Source of the DNA: Tillus elongatus
Taxonomy: Eukaryota > Arthropoda > Insecta > Coleoptera > Cleridae
Length of the DNA: 64,000 bases
Reading direction: 5' to 3'
Assembly: GCA_964006375.1 (NCBI GenBank)
Contig: OZ023262.1
Span: 52,960,917 to 53,024,916 of the forward strand
Numbering within the stretch: position 1 is the first letter of the stretch; each line of letters opens with the position of its first letter. Made by a program: the position numbers and the translations under genes. Of the stretch, positions 37,301 to 48,700 are shown piece by piece. The notes beneath the pieces are model-generated. The model saw only the letters and a program-made list of their open reading frames with translations, made no database searches and was not told where the DNA came from.

Positions 37301-37639
37301 TAAGTATTTTTTTAATTATCGCTCAGACACATACATATATACAGGCATGCCAAGTTTCATTGAAATTGGTTCTTTATTTTTTTTATTAAAATAAGAAAAG
37401 ATGTACAGCAACGATGCCATTATGACCATATTTGTTCAATTATTCATAGAAAAATTTATAGAAAATAAAATAAATAATAAACAGGGATTCCATTGCATAA
37501 CGTGCACAAATGACATGATAGAAAAAAAAAAAAAAACAGAAAAGAATTACAAAGGGTGTTGAGTGTGCTGAATACTGTATTTAAACGAATCAACCTAAAA
37601 ATTGGTATGATCAAATAAAAGTGATCAACATATGCAAGG

Positions 37640-37730
37640 ATAGGAATACAAAAATGGATATAAATCTAAATGGCCAACAATGTTCACATACCTTGGAAGT
37701 ATTATTACAGGGTTTGGTAAGTGTGTTTGA
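37640..37730 (+). pseudogene. Short LINE reverse-transcriptase scrap
   Basis: TTGGAAGTATTATTACAGGG followed by GGTAAGTGTG matches the start of the LINE remnant at 2660-3062. It encodes a YLGSIIT-type motif. Nothing else of the element is seen. Confidence 0.5.
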
Positions 37731-37784
37731 TCAACTTAATACCTACTGTTTTAACAGTTGTTTTACAGGAAGTACAATAGGATC

Positions 37785-40352
37785 CTGAATGAAACCGGAT
37801 GGGTGTTGGACCAACACCACTGAGGAGACCTTGTGCCACCTCGCTGAGGTTCACCTTGCTGGCGGTGGAGCCATCATAGGGGCTGCTAACCCGAGCCTGT
37901 GGTCGGTTCCGAATGCGGACTGGCAGCTGGCAGAGGAGGTGGTCACTGACGGCTCTATAACCTGGGTGGTGAAAGAGTTTGCTCCATTCAAGTCCGCATG
38001 TTGTGATGAGATTTTCCGGGCCCTACACCAGAGGGGCCTAGAAATACTGCTTCCCAACATAACGGAGGTTTTTCGGGACAACCTGGTGTGGGGCTATGTC
38101 CCAAAACCCTGGCACCGGGTCAGGGTTGTCTTCATTCCCTAACCGGGAAAGGAGGCCTACACGTTGGCCAAGGCGTACGGGCTAATTAGCCTTACATCCT
38201 TTCTGCTAAAGGCACTGGAAGGATTATAGATAGGTTTGTGCTAGGGGGGATCCTCAGGGATCACCTCTTCCACAAAAACCACCATGTGTACCAGTGGGGG
38301 AAATCGACGGAAACGGCGCTCCAAGCATTATGCGAAAGGTAGAAAGGTCCCTACACTACAGAGAGAGCACATTAGCTGTGTTTTTCGATGTGGAGGGGTT
38401 TTTTGATAGAACACGGGCGAATACGGTCTGTGCCGGCCTTGCAGGACATGGGATCGTCTAGATCCCTTATAAGTGGGGTGGCGAGCATGCTGGAGGACAG
38501 GAGAGTTTCGCTGACCGTAAGAGGCCGGGGGCTGGACGTTGGAGTGACCGGCGACTGTCCTCAGGGCAGCTGCCTGTCGCCTCATCTATGTTGTCTGGTC
38601 ATGGACGGCCTCATGGAGCGGCTCTCCAAGAATGGCTTCCATGCTCATTGGTATGCTGATGATGGGCTGGTATTAGTCACCAGCAAATTCCTCAGCACCG
38701 CCTGTGCATGCATGCAAACAGTCTGTAGCATAATTGAAAGGTGGTGTAGTGAGCTGGGACCCTCCCTAAATCTGGCGAAGACTGAGATCATCCTGTTCAC
38801 CAACAAGAGGAATCTGGAGGGATTCAGGGTGCCCGTGATGTTTGGAAAACCTTTAGCTTTAGTGCGGAAGGTCAAATATCTGGGGGTGGTCCTGGACTCC
38901 AAACTATCATGGGGGTCACAAGTAGTGAGGAAGGGAGTAGCTACCCTCTGGCAGCTGTGCCGGATCCTTCATTGGATTGACACTGCGATCGTCAGGCCGA
39001 GAGTCCTTTATAGGGTGTTGATCTGGTGGTGTGGTGTGAACAAAACTACTACCAGGAAGCTAGCCAAACTCCAAAGGCTGGCAATTCTGGGTATCACAGG
39101 CACTATGAGGACGACACCCGACCGGTCTTGCTGATGCTGCCACCGCTTCCCATTTGTATCAGAAGGGAGGCTATGGTGTCGCATCTTAGAATGCGAGGCT
39201 TTAGAAACTGGTGCAGAGAGGGAGCAATAACAGGGCATGCAAGAGTTGCCAAGGAGGTGTAAAAGAAAATTCCGATTTCCACCATCAAAGTACAAAATGC
39301 TGAGGACTATATTAGGCTGACTAGGACATATACCCTCAGAATCCCCAGTAGGGATCAGTGGAGGGAAAATGAGGTTGCGTTCCAGCCCGCTAGCCTGGTC
39401 TGTTTTACTAACGGATCACGGCTGGAGGAGCAGCAATCCTCCGGGTTGGGAAGGTACATGGATAGCCTGGGGGTGCGTGAGAGTTATGCTCTGTGTGCAT
39501 ATACCACGGCAACTGAAACGGAGGTGTACGCTATTCTGTCTGTAGCTAACCGACAGGATGTGAGGATGAGCCCTGAGAAATGTGTATACATTTGCTCAGA
39601 TAGCTAGGCGGTCCTACGGGCAGTCAGCGTGTCCAGAATCAGGTCAACACTAGTTCAGGTGTGCACAGACACTCTCAGAGGACCGTCCAGGACAAAGGAG
39701 GTGCAACTTGTGTGGATTACGGGATACTGTGGCGTCGCAGGGAATGAAATGGCGAATGATCTCGCAAGGCTTGGTTCCCGGCGGCCGTTCTGTGGCCCGG
39801 AGTCTGCTATAGGCATAAGTAAGAAGTTGGTTTCCGACGCCCTAAATAGGTGGGCTGAGGAGGCCATGGAGAGGCACTGGAGGTAGGTCGGTGGCTGTAG
39901 GCAGGCGAGGGACTTCGTGGAGGTGCCGGGCAGAGACAAGACTGTCTGGCTTCTCAGTAGGAGTCGATCTGCGCTTCGCCGCATCATTGGGGTGCTGGCA
40001 GACCTATGTGCTCTTAGAAGACACCTTACATCGATAGGTGTCACGAGAGATCCCATTTGCCAGGAATACAGTGAGACTGAAGAGTCGTCTTATCGCCACC
40101 TGTGTGAATCTCTGGCTTTTGGGAGTCTTTGAACAGAATTGTTGGATTCGAGGACTCTGCAGAGGAGCCAGGTAAGTTCGGTCCAATGGAAGACCGTAAT
40201 AGCCTTTATATCGAGGTCAATGACGTTTGGTGACGGAACCGAGGAAGAGTAGAGCATGGTTGCTGGGTTGCCGGGATTGGCAAAAAGGGTCCGTTGTGGC
40301 CTACTTTCCTGGCGTTAGCCTCCCCACCATTGCTACTACTGCTACTACTACT
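37785..40352 (+). mobile_element. I-type LINE with RT and RNase H, decayed
   Basis: The frames show an RT palm entry (VVKEFAPFKSACCDEI, WHRVRVVFIP), then TGDCPQGSCLSPHLCCLVMD, the catalytic HWYADDGLVLV and KYLGVVLDSKLSWG. RNase H follows (VWITGYCGVAGNEMANDLAR, GSRRPFCGPES) and a C-terminal Cys/His region around DPICQEYSETEESSYRHLC, whose second Cys is replaced by Tyr. It ends GGCGTTAGCCTCCCCACCAT with a (CTA)n tail. An RNase H domain after RT places it in the I group. Endonuclease is absent; several frameshifts and stops. Same family as 44640-45240. Confidence 0.82.
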
Positions 40353-40609
40353 TCTGTCTTAACTAATAAACATTTTTCCTTGGACCTAAGGAAAAGATTA
40401 ATCAGGTCGTATGTATGAGAGGTAGTACAGCAAATACCCTGTTGAAATATAAAAGGTGGACTCCAAGGATCAAAGCAAAAGTAGCTTAGTAAATAGAACA
40501 CCCTCAGAATATTTCCAACATCATGTCAAATAGACCCAAAATTTTATCAAAATAATATGAATTTTCTATAGCCTAATAGAACTAACTATATAACTTCAAA
40601 TAATCTTAC
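40353..40609. other. Intron or 3' flank of UQCC1, no exon recognised
   Basis: The donor after UQCC1 exon 4 (at 40609) means transcription continues here. The expected short final exon, which codes the C-terminus after the VRKQ motif, is not visible down to 37.8 kb. Confidence 0.5.
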
Positions 40610-41473
40610 CTGCTTCCTAACATATTTTACTAATGAATCGAGTAGCAAAGGATCTACTTCTTCTTGTTGATAAAATCTCCTCCACAAGGCCCCTGCTAGT
40701 ACAACATCATCTGACTGCAACCCTTCATCATATGCTATCAATGAAGCTTGTAATTGTTCAGCTAAAATACTAATTTGCATTCTTGTACTTGCTGGATTTG
40801 AAGCCTTTAATTGGAGCAATGAAATATGCATCAATAATCAAAATTACACATTACTTACTCCTAATTTCTTCGAACGAACAGAAGTATCATTCCAGAGAGC
40901 TTCAACCATAAAATTTCTAAGATGTCTACCAATATCCCCTTCTGCCATTGCGCGTACTGACCACATCCACAGATGAAGTTCAGTTATCACAAACCATGAG
41001 TAAAATGTATCAGGTAACTCATATTTTTCAAATAACTCGATGTAATTAGTATGATCAACAATGGCTTCATATAACAAATAACCGATAGCTTGCGCTCTCT
41101 AAAATCATAAAAATTAATACACATTGGACAATGTAGCCATTCAAATTCACTTACATTTTTATGAACGTCCACGAATGGTATTTTATTCAGTATTTTGAGG
41201 ATCACACTGTCTTTCTTGATTCGTGTGGGTTTAGGATCAACTGTCGACATAAATCGGGCATTCTTATTGTACTTTTCAACAGAGTTATTTGGGTTCATGT
41301 ATGTAACCATATAACGTGCTTTACAATTATCTTTGGGTATTTTTTGCTGAAGGAGAAATAACTGAAAAATAGACATTTCTAATTTTTAGGTTAGTTCAGC
41401 TTACATCGAATAACTTGTTTACCTTTTCGCAATTTGCAAGTCTTTTACATGCGAACACAAGCGAATTATTCAT
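40610..41473 (-). CDS. UQCC1: UQCC1/CBP3, complex III assembly factor, exons 1-4 (3' end missing)
   Basis: Mitochondrial protein that helps translate and stabilise cytochrome b during assembly of the ubiquinol-cytochrome c reductase complex. Exons: 41423-41473 (17 codons), 41155-41361 (69), 40859-41098 (80) and 40610-40804 (65). All junctions are GT-AG and phase 0, giving 231 residues so far. The N-terminus is short and basic. The ubiquinol-cytochrome c chaperone domain covers LPDTFYSWFVITELHLWMWS, VRAMAEGDIGRHLRNFMVEA, LWNDTSVRSKKLG, LIAYDEGLQSDDVVLAGALW and VKYVRKQ, all family landmarks. The start is chosen at MNNSLVFACKR because the exon opens in frame and ends with GTAAAC. The final exon lies beyond a donor at 40609 and is not found. 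Arranged head to head with the ZNF800-like gene. Confidence 0.88.
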
Positions 41474-41665
41474 AATTTTGCTTTAAATAATACAAGGCTT
41501 CAATCTAATTAATATTTATGGTAAAATTTATCACATGTTATGTTTATATAATTTATTTTGGACACAACTTCGAACTTCGAACGAGACGGAAATCACAGGA
41601 ACATTTTTTGTTTATTTTGGTTAAAATTTAGAGACGTTTTCTCTATTCGGTCAAGTCCATAGAGA
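41474..41665. promoter_or_regulatory. Probable bidirectional promoter between UQCC1 and ZNF800-like
   Basis: The UQCC1 start codon (41473, minus) and the first ZNF800-like exon (beginning near 41640, plus) are less than 200 bp apart, so both promoters must overlap here. The region is AT-rich, with no clear TATA box in a convincing place. It contains ACTTCGAACTTCGAACGAG (41568-41586), a direct repeat that could be a binding site. Confidence 0.5.
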
Positions 41666-41752
41666 AATGAAACAGAATCGCCATCTCTCTCAGTTACATG
41701 GAAGTAAAGTACATCTAATTTGGGAAATGGTGGAAAACGATCTATATAACAG
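41640..41752 (+). other. ZNF800-like gene, 5' untranslated exon with uORF
   Basis: A sequence ending AACAG|GTAAGTAAAT has a strong splice donor at 41753. The next acceptor is at 42576. An ATG at 41667 opens a 30-codon frame that crosses the splice (AG|G TGT) and stops at TGA 42581-42583, upstream of the main start at 42606. It could lower translation of the main frame. The 5' border of the exon is not defined. Confidence 0.55.
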
Positions 41753-42576
41753 GTAAGTAAATATTTTAATTTATTTTACATTTAAAAGTTTATTTGTATG
41801 TGTAATGCTATACTTTTAAGAAAACAAATCGTTCACGCTTACTGTTGTATCGTTATTTAGATTTTATGTTATGTCAGGTTTATTTAATTTTAGGGAGAGA
41901 CTGCCACAATATCTGACCTTCCTTATTGAAATTTTATATCGTAAATTATAAAGAAAACAAAGGTTTCTGGTCAGTGATTTGGTACATTTTGTAATAATAT
42001 TTCAAAATTCATAACAAAAGTTTTGTTTTCAGTAGTTTAAGTTATATTGAATGTAAGATGTGTGTATGGGTTCGAAGGGTCGAAATCAAATTTAATTTTG
42101 GATTTTTTTAAATCTGTGGCCAATTTTAGTTTAACTTATAGTGAAATTGTTTTCACTCCATTCAGCGAGAGCATCCCAATTAAAATTGTTTGTTTGTGCC
42201 CAAGTGTCTTTTAAAGATACTTTCAGATTAAGAACATTAATTGGGATGAACTTAATGGTAGGTAGGTATTTAGTTTAGATAAGCACATGGATTGTGTATA
42301 TAGGTTCTCAAAGAATGTTTGGTAATGGATGACTTGTTTTACATTTGATAAGAGAAAGAAATTCCAAACATTCTATATTGGTCAATGTATCTTGACATAA
42401 TTGTTTGACATGTCAGTTTCGAGGTAGTAGATACATTGTATTTCACACAGACTTTATTAAATTTTAGCAGCTTTAATGTTCTTTTTGTTGTAGATGAATA
42501 AAACATTTGTGGTATCAAAATATTCTTTTTCTATTAAAAGTAAGGTTAATATCGCTGTTATCTCAATGTTTTGCAG
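41753..42576 (+). other. ZNF800-like intron 1
   Basis: GT-AG intron of 824 bp. AT-rich, no TE that I recognise. Confidence 0.55.
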
Positions 42577-42761
42577 GTGTTGATTTATAGAAATTAAGAC
42601 TCACAATGAAGTCTAAAAATCGCAAACCTCTTCAAACAACTCTGGGCAAGGCGCCACCAATGCAGAAAACACCAGATCTATCACATATTCGCAAACCGAT
42701 TGAAACAAGCATCTTTGGTTTACGCCAAGTCTTGTCATTGTTCGAAACATCTACTGCGGAG
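42577..42761 (+). CDS. ZNF800: ZNF800-like gene, exon with start codon
   Basis: Acceptor TTTTGCAG at 42576, donor GTATAC at 42762. ATG at 42606 gives 52 codons ending in phase 0. The stretch KPIETSIFGLRQVLSLFETS resembles the early conserved helix of ZNF800 (SGIQQIIECFRSG in vertebrates, from memory), placed just before the first zinc finger as expected. This ATG is chosen because the frame joins exactly to the finger exon. Confidence 0.78.
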
Positions 42762-42823
42762 GTATACTTAATAGAATTAACATTTTGTACGTGAGCTTAT
42801 TCATGTATTGTTGTTTGTTTCAG

Positions 42824-42976
42824 GTGCAGAATTATATTACTTATGAATGTGAAGTAATGTTTGAATGCAGGGTCTGTCGGACAATCTTCCGCAGCTTAGC
42901 AAACTTCATTCTTCACAAGCGAAATTATTGTACTGACAAGTACAGTCATCATGGTGGTCCAGAGTCTCATAATGAG
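42824..42976 (+). CDS. ZNF800: ZNF800-like gene, first zinc-finger exon
   Basis: Acceptor TGTTTCAG, donor GTAATG; 51 codons, phase 0 at both ends. It carries CRVCRTIFRSLANFILHKRN followed by YC: a C-x2-C-x12-H-x5-C finger. ZNF800 is a nuclear zinc-finger protein with a degenerate first finger of the same form (CKLCRSLFRGLPNLITHK). The gene continues after a 15.6-kb intron filled with TEs. Confidence 0.83.
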
Positions 42977-43370
42977 GTAATGTTGCAACAACTACACAGT
43001 TAATTAATTAAGAGTTTTTATTATGTTATGTGCAGATTTTAAGATATTTGTATGCACTTGTTATCGCAGGCAGATGCGTGCTTTCAGAACAATAATCATT
43101 TGTAATTTGCTAATTCGATTAGAGAAATAAGGTTATTATAGCCATGGTAATATTTGTAAAACTTAGCTTGTTTCGTTTCGCCCCAGTATTCAATTCATTG
43201 TATACACGCCCCTGCCTGGCGTTTGGTGCTGTGGTTCATAACTCATTGGTGCAATATGTAATCTCTAACTTAAACAATTTAGATTGGAGCTGGGCTGGAT
43301 TTCTTATTCGCATAATCAGTACTTTTTTCGTTTCAACTTGATGGATGCATTGTTGTTTTTTTTTTAAACC

Positions 43371-44330
43371 AATTCGGTGCATGTGGTGACGAAGCAGCAG
43401 TGTCCTGTATACAACCCAGCCAGAGTTCTCAGTTGTTGTCTGTTTAGCTCTAGAAGTTTTTTAGCCCTTGAATTTGAAAGGCCATTTATTAATGCCTTAG
43501 AGTGTGCTAATCCTGGCAGATTTTGCCATTGCTGAATTGTCCTTCTATCTGTCCAGGTCTTTTAAGGTGCGCTTTGCTGTACATGATGATATCCCCAGCA
43601 CAGGTTCTGGTCCGATAAAGTCCTCCTGGGCACCACCACTGTCAAGCGTGTCAGCTGCTACATTGCCATCAAGATCCGAGTGACCCGGTGTTCTGACCAG
43701 CGACACCTCATAGCAGCTGCCTAGTTCGTTGAGAGCAGATTTACAGCTCCATACCATTTTTGAGTTGCAACGGTAGGCACCAAGCGCCTTTATTGCAGCT
43801 TCGCTATCTGAATATGTTTTTGTCGATTTGTGTATGCAATGGTTTTGTATTGTGCCCCTCGCACACATCTCGATGGCATACACCTCTACCTGGTGTATGG
43901 TTGCATACTTTCCTAGGCTAACTGATTGTCTTGCATCTGCCAGTCTTCACTTTGAGGGTGTTTATATCGACACGCAGCCGGCGAAATTTCTTCACTACTC
44001 AGGCTCAGACAATCTATAGGAAATGTGTATAGGCTAAAAACTCTTAACATTTCTTTCCGTGATTCTGTAAAGGAGCCATCTGGTCGTTTTATCGATCCCA
44101 GTTCCTGGACACGGTTGCGTGAGAGAATCCTGTGAATCATAGCGCTGCTGGGTAAATTGACAATACACCTGCAGAGTCTTCTCCAGGTTCTGCAGGGGTA
44201 TTGCAGATTAATTTTAATTAATAAAGTTGCAGATAGTCGGATTAATTCAGGAAAATTACAGAACACTAGGGGTTGTTGCAATCTATTCAAATGACACAGT
44301 TGCACTTAACAGTATAGCATTGAAAAAGTG
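43371..44330 (-). mobile_element. I-type LINE remnant with internal deletion
   Basis: Minus strand, from the 5' side: the region before reverse transcriptase (ELGSIKRPDGSFTESRKEML), directly followed by RNase H pieces (YSDSEAAIKAL, VRTPGHSDLDGNVAADTLD, IGPEPVLGIS). The whole catalytic reverse transcriptase between them is missing. So this is a deletion derivative, dead. Confidence 0.75.
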
Positions 44331-44639
44331 AGGTCAAAGGAAGTGATGAGCTAACACTGTTCTGAATCCGAAAAAGCAGACTTGTTGGCAAAGCTCAAAG
44401 CAGAGAAAGATAGCGTAGAGGCGACTCCCTATTGCCATCAATAAACTCGTTAGATACGAATTATGTAATCATCATGGTGAAACAAGAAGAGGCATCGCGA
44501 AATTGAAATGATTGCGGCTTATGTAATAATAGAACCAAGCAACTGCTGAAGCACATAAAAAACCTGGTCTGCATAGCCACAGGGGTCAGCACAGGAAACT
44601 GTGCTGTTGGGGTGAATCTCCAAAGATGTAAAATTACGA

Positions 44640-45240
44640 ATGATAGTAGTAGTAGTACCAGTGGTGGGGAGGCCAACGCCAAGCAAGTAGGCCTCAATGA
44701 GCCCTTTTTGCCAACCCCAGCAACCATGCTCTACTCTTCCTCGGTTCTGTCGCCAAACCGCGTCGACCTCGAAACGAAAGCCGTGATGGTCTTTAATTGG
44801 ATGGTACTTACCTGATTCCTCTGCAGAGTCCTCGATCTGAACAATTCTGCTCGAAGACTCCCAAAAGCCTCGCAGTCACACAGGTAGTGGTAGGATGTTT
44901 CTTCATCCTCGCCGCATTCCTGGCAAATGGGATCCCTCTCTACCCCTATCAATGTGAGGTGTCTTCTAAGGGTGCAGTGGCCTGTCAGGACCCCAAGGAT
45001 GCGGCGAAGCGTAGGTCGACTCCTACGAGTAGCCAGACAGCTTTATCTCTGTCCGGTCCCTCCACGAAGTCCCTCGTCTGCCTACAGCCACCAACCGACC
45101 CCCAGTGCTTCTCCATTGCTTCCTCGGTCCACCTGTCTAAGGCGACAGAGACTGTCATCCTACTTATGCCTATTGCAGGCTCCGGGCCACAGAACGGCCG
45201 CCGAGAACCAAGCCTGGCGAGATTATTCGCCACCTCATCC
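44640..45240 (-). mobile_element. 5'-truncated I-type LINE, family of 37.8-40.3 kb
   Basis: Minus-strand peptides ANNLARLGSRRPFCGPEPAI and DPICQECGEDEETSYHYLCD match the RNase H end and the C-terminal Cys/His motif of the plus-strand element at 37785-40352. The 3' end has the same GGCGTTGGCCTCCCCACCA and (CTA)n tail. The Cys/His motif is complete here (C-x2-C...H-x3-C) while the other copy has lost one Cys. Confidence 0.82.
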
Positions 45241-45560
45241 CACTCGAATGATAACCACAGCAGGAAATGTATTGATGAGGAGGAATCGTGGCGGTTCCCA
45301 GCACTGGTAAACTGTGCAATAGTAAACCATTGTACTCAGCCAATGGAACAAGAACTGCTGGAGAGACTGGAGGAAGCGGCAGAGGTGGAGATTGATAACA
45401 TGTTGAGCTTTACATGGAACTGGAAATGCTTCAACTTAAGGTCTTAAAATGGAGGTGAATTTAATCATATTAATAGGGTATCACAATGAGCCTCAAGTCT
45501 CCGAGTGCAAGATCAGCATTGATTATACACACTCTTTAACACAACCTAACCTGACCTGAC
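45241..45560. other. Spacer between LINE copies, no gene recognised
   Basis: Includes a short degenerate pentamer run CCTAACCTGACCTGACCTGA at 45543-45562. No frame on either strand shows a known domain. Confidence 0.4.
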
Positions 45561-45689
45561 CTGACCTATACAACATTTTTACTGAACTCGCTTGGATGTT
45601 GCTCGGGAGTGGAGCTCCATATGATACCGCCTTGACTCAAACTCTGGCAGAAGAACCCGGATATAGGCTGCTCCCTCTGTGACCTTCGA

Positions 45690-45790
45690 AACGGGCAAGC
45701 GACTTCGCTCAGATGGCAGAACACCTTAACAGAAGGCAAAAAAGCCCCGAAAGGACCTTTCCAGGCAAACTTTCACCCTCAACAATATCG
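45690..45790 (+). repeat. SINE head related to the 50-kb SINEs
   Basis: CAAGCGACTTCGCTCAGATG, GCAGAACACC and AAACTTTCACCCTCAA match, in order, the minus strand of the SINEs at 49927-50322 and 50579-50965, with an extra 40 bp or so between. The CTCAGATGG block resembles a tRNA A box. It abuts the 3' end of the LINE that follows. Confidence 0.5.
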
Positions 45791-48700
45791 GCTCGTCCGT
45801 GTCTTTGCCGCCTCGATAGCACCTCAGCCTTTGGCTTATTGTGCATGCCCTTTGTCTTTTCGACTCCACCCATTCCAAAATCACTGTGCCTTGAACTAGT
45901 CTGCACAGCAGTTGGTAGGGTGAAGTTTTATATTCTTCTGTCTCCGGTCTAGACTATCCGTAGATCAGTTGTCTTTTTCGGTCCAGAATTTTACACTCGC
46001 ACAAGATGTGCTGGGCTGATTCCTCCCCCTCGCTGCAGAGTCTGCATCCCACGTCCCCCTCGAATCGCCCTATTTTATGCAGGTGTTTCTTGACAGCCAT
46101 GTGTCCCATCAAGAGTCCTGTTATTTTCCTGAGCTGTCCTCTGCTAAGATTTAGCAGCTCTCTTTGAACTGGGTTCCCCAATTAGTGTCTTCCCATGTCT
46201 GAGCCCTGGACAATCTGCCCAGCATGCCTTATGCTGGCCCCCGACCCAGGATTTATTGGTTCCCCTGGTCGTGCCTTTCGATACGCCCAGGACCAGTTCT
46301 GGTCCCATAAATGGTTCTGCTGATCCTCTCTTCGCGAGCCTGTCAGCTTCTTCGTTGCCTTTGGTCCCCCGAGTGACCTGGCACCCAGATGACGGTGACC
46401 TCATTCTGCCCAGCCTGTGGGCTACTTAGGGCCTTAAGGGATGCCTGGCTGTCTTATGGCTATGAGGATCCGCTTGTTGGTGTAACCCCTCCTCTTGTTC
46501 TCCCACGCACAGTGCAAGATTGCGTACACTTTGTCCTGAAAGACTGTTGCATGAGCCCCGAGGAATATACTGTAACTTACCTTCCAAGTAAACGCTTGCC
46601 CACGCTCCCCGCTGGATCCGTGTCCGTGACCCAGACGAGCGCGTCCCGTGAAGGCCCCTTTGATGGCGAGGCAAGCCATCCTTTGGATCTTACCTAGTTT
46701 TGTTTGGCACTGGATTGTGTCACCTTAGGCCACCAAACCAGTGCCGCGTATGTTAACGATGGTCTAACCACGCTTGTGTACAGCCAATGAGTCATACTAG
46801 GTCTCAGTCCCCACGTTTTTGCATATAGACGCCTAGTGACGGCTAGGGTCATAACTGCCTTGCGCAATATTTTTTAATGTCGCCATTCCAGGTTAGCTTA
46901 GAGTACAATACGACCCCAAGATATTTTACCTCCCTGGTCATCGGGAAGTTTCTACCATATAGAGTGAGAGTTCTGTGCCCCCCCACTCCTTCCTCCTCAT
47001 AAATGGTATGACAGTGGCTTTCTCGGGGCTCACCTCGGGCCCGTGGCTAACCGTCCGCCTTTCCACCACTTTCAGTGCTGTCTGCATGCGTTCCCACACT
47101 GACTGTAACCTTTCCTCGAACTATGGTGACAATGTCGTCCGTATAACCCTGTACCTCATACTCTCCTCTCGAGAGCCTCCTTAGCAGGCCATCCACGACT
47201 AGGCACCAGAGCAAGGGTACAAAACGCTCCCCTGCGGGCACCCAGCAGAGTCCCGCCGTGAGTGAGGTAAACACCGCCCTGTCCCTGAGCATGGAACCAA
47301 TCCACCTGCAAGAGGTCTCCTCTATTCACCACTCCATGACAGCTGCCAGTACTGATCCGAATGAGGTGTTGCTGAAGGCCCTCTCTATGTCTAGGAAGGC
47401 CCCCAGCGCCACCTCCGTGTTCTCCATCATATTCTCCAGTTTCAGCACCAGTTGGTGCAGTGCTGTTTCTGTTGAGACTCCTACTCTGTATGCGTATTGT
47501 CCACAGTTTAGAGGATATGCTTCCAGTACACCGCCCGTAATGTGCCGGTCGAGCAGTTTTTCCATTGTTTTTGGCAAGGAAGACATGAGACTTATTGGCC
47601 TCAGCGACTTTGGCTGGTCTGTTGGACGCCCAGGTTTAGCAATGAATACCACCCTGGCCAGTCTCCATGCCCTCGGAATGTACCACAGAGCCAGGCTGGC
47701 CCACATAATGAGGGTAAGCGCCGGCGCCAGTATGTCTATCACCTGTTGCAGCATGATGGGCACTATTCCATCAAATCCCGGCGATTTGAGTGGCTTGAAG
47801 CTGTTAATAGCCCATCTGATTTTGCTCCAAGTAACCACCTATTTAGCGACTGTCCAGTCTACTGATCTGAGTGCCCTTGGACAGGATCTTGTGCAGTCGA
47901 GCACTCTCAGATATGTTCTCCACTTCCTCGCAGTGTCTCCTCCACGACTCCTTCCTGGCGTCCCTCAGTATTTTGTTAGGGCATGTCTATATTCATCCCA
48001 TGCCCCGACTTTTTGGCTGCGTTGAACAGCTTACGAACCTGCGTCCTCCCTTTCCTGAGGTCCTCATTCCACCACAGTACATTCTTGGTGAACGCCCTCA
48101 TTTTCAGGGGGCAGTTGGTGTTATAGGCCGAGGTGATTGCGACTCGCACCGGGGCTACCGCGATCTCGAGGTCTATCGAATTGTCTACGGTACTCTTAAC
48201 CCTCCTCAGTTCCACTGCTAGGTCTGCCCTGTATGCTTCCCAGTCCGCCTTGCGAGGGTCCCGGCACCATACCGTTTGTCTTTCGACTTTGGCAATTTCA
48301 AACCGGATGTATCTATGGTCTGAGCTACTCACTTCCCCAAACAGCCCAGTTCTTAAGAAAGTCACCCAGAAGCTGGGTGGAAACTGTTAGATCTAAAACT
48401 TCCTCACGCCACGTTGTGACGAAGGTCGGTTTATTACCTTTATTCAATATGTCTAAATAAAATTTAATAAAGAATTTTAAAAGTGACTCACCTCTAGAGG
48501 TTGTGTCCGTACTTCCCCACAACTCATGGTGCACGTTTGCATCCATGCCGATGATGGTCTGCCATCCACCTGCTCTGCTACCCACCATCAGCTGCTCGTT
48601 TGCATCCATGCCGATGATGGTCTGCCATCCACCTGCTCTGCTACCCACCATCAGCTGCTCCAATTCCTTGGGTGGAGGAGGGTCCGTGGTGTCCCCTGGT

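Noticed and set aside
40987..41376. 129-codon minus-strand frame as a single exon
   Set aside because: It reads through an intron of UQCC1. The true exons are 41155-41361 and 40859-41098, the latter in a different frame.
44797..45447. 216-codon plus-strand frame
   Set aside because: Antisense to a truncated I-type LINE; the minus strand shows the true RNase H and Cys/His motifs.
45520..45565. CCTAACCTGACC run as an insect telomere-type repeat
   Set aside because: Only one CCTAA unit, and the rest is CCTGA; far too short to be telomeric.
47258..48025. 255-codon plus-strand frame
   Set aside because: Antisense to the RT domain of the I-type LINE, whose minus-strand motifs (YTDD, RPISL) are unmistakable.
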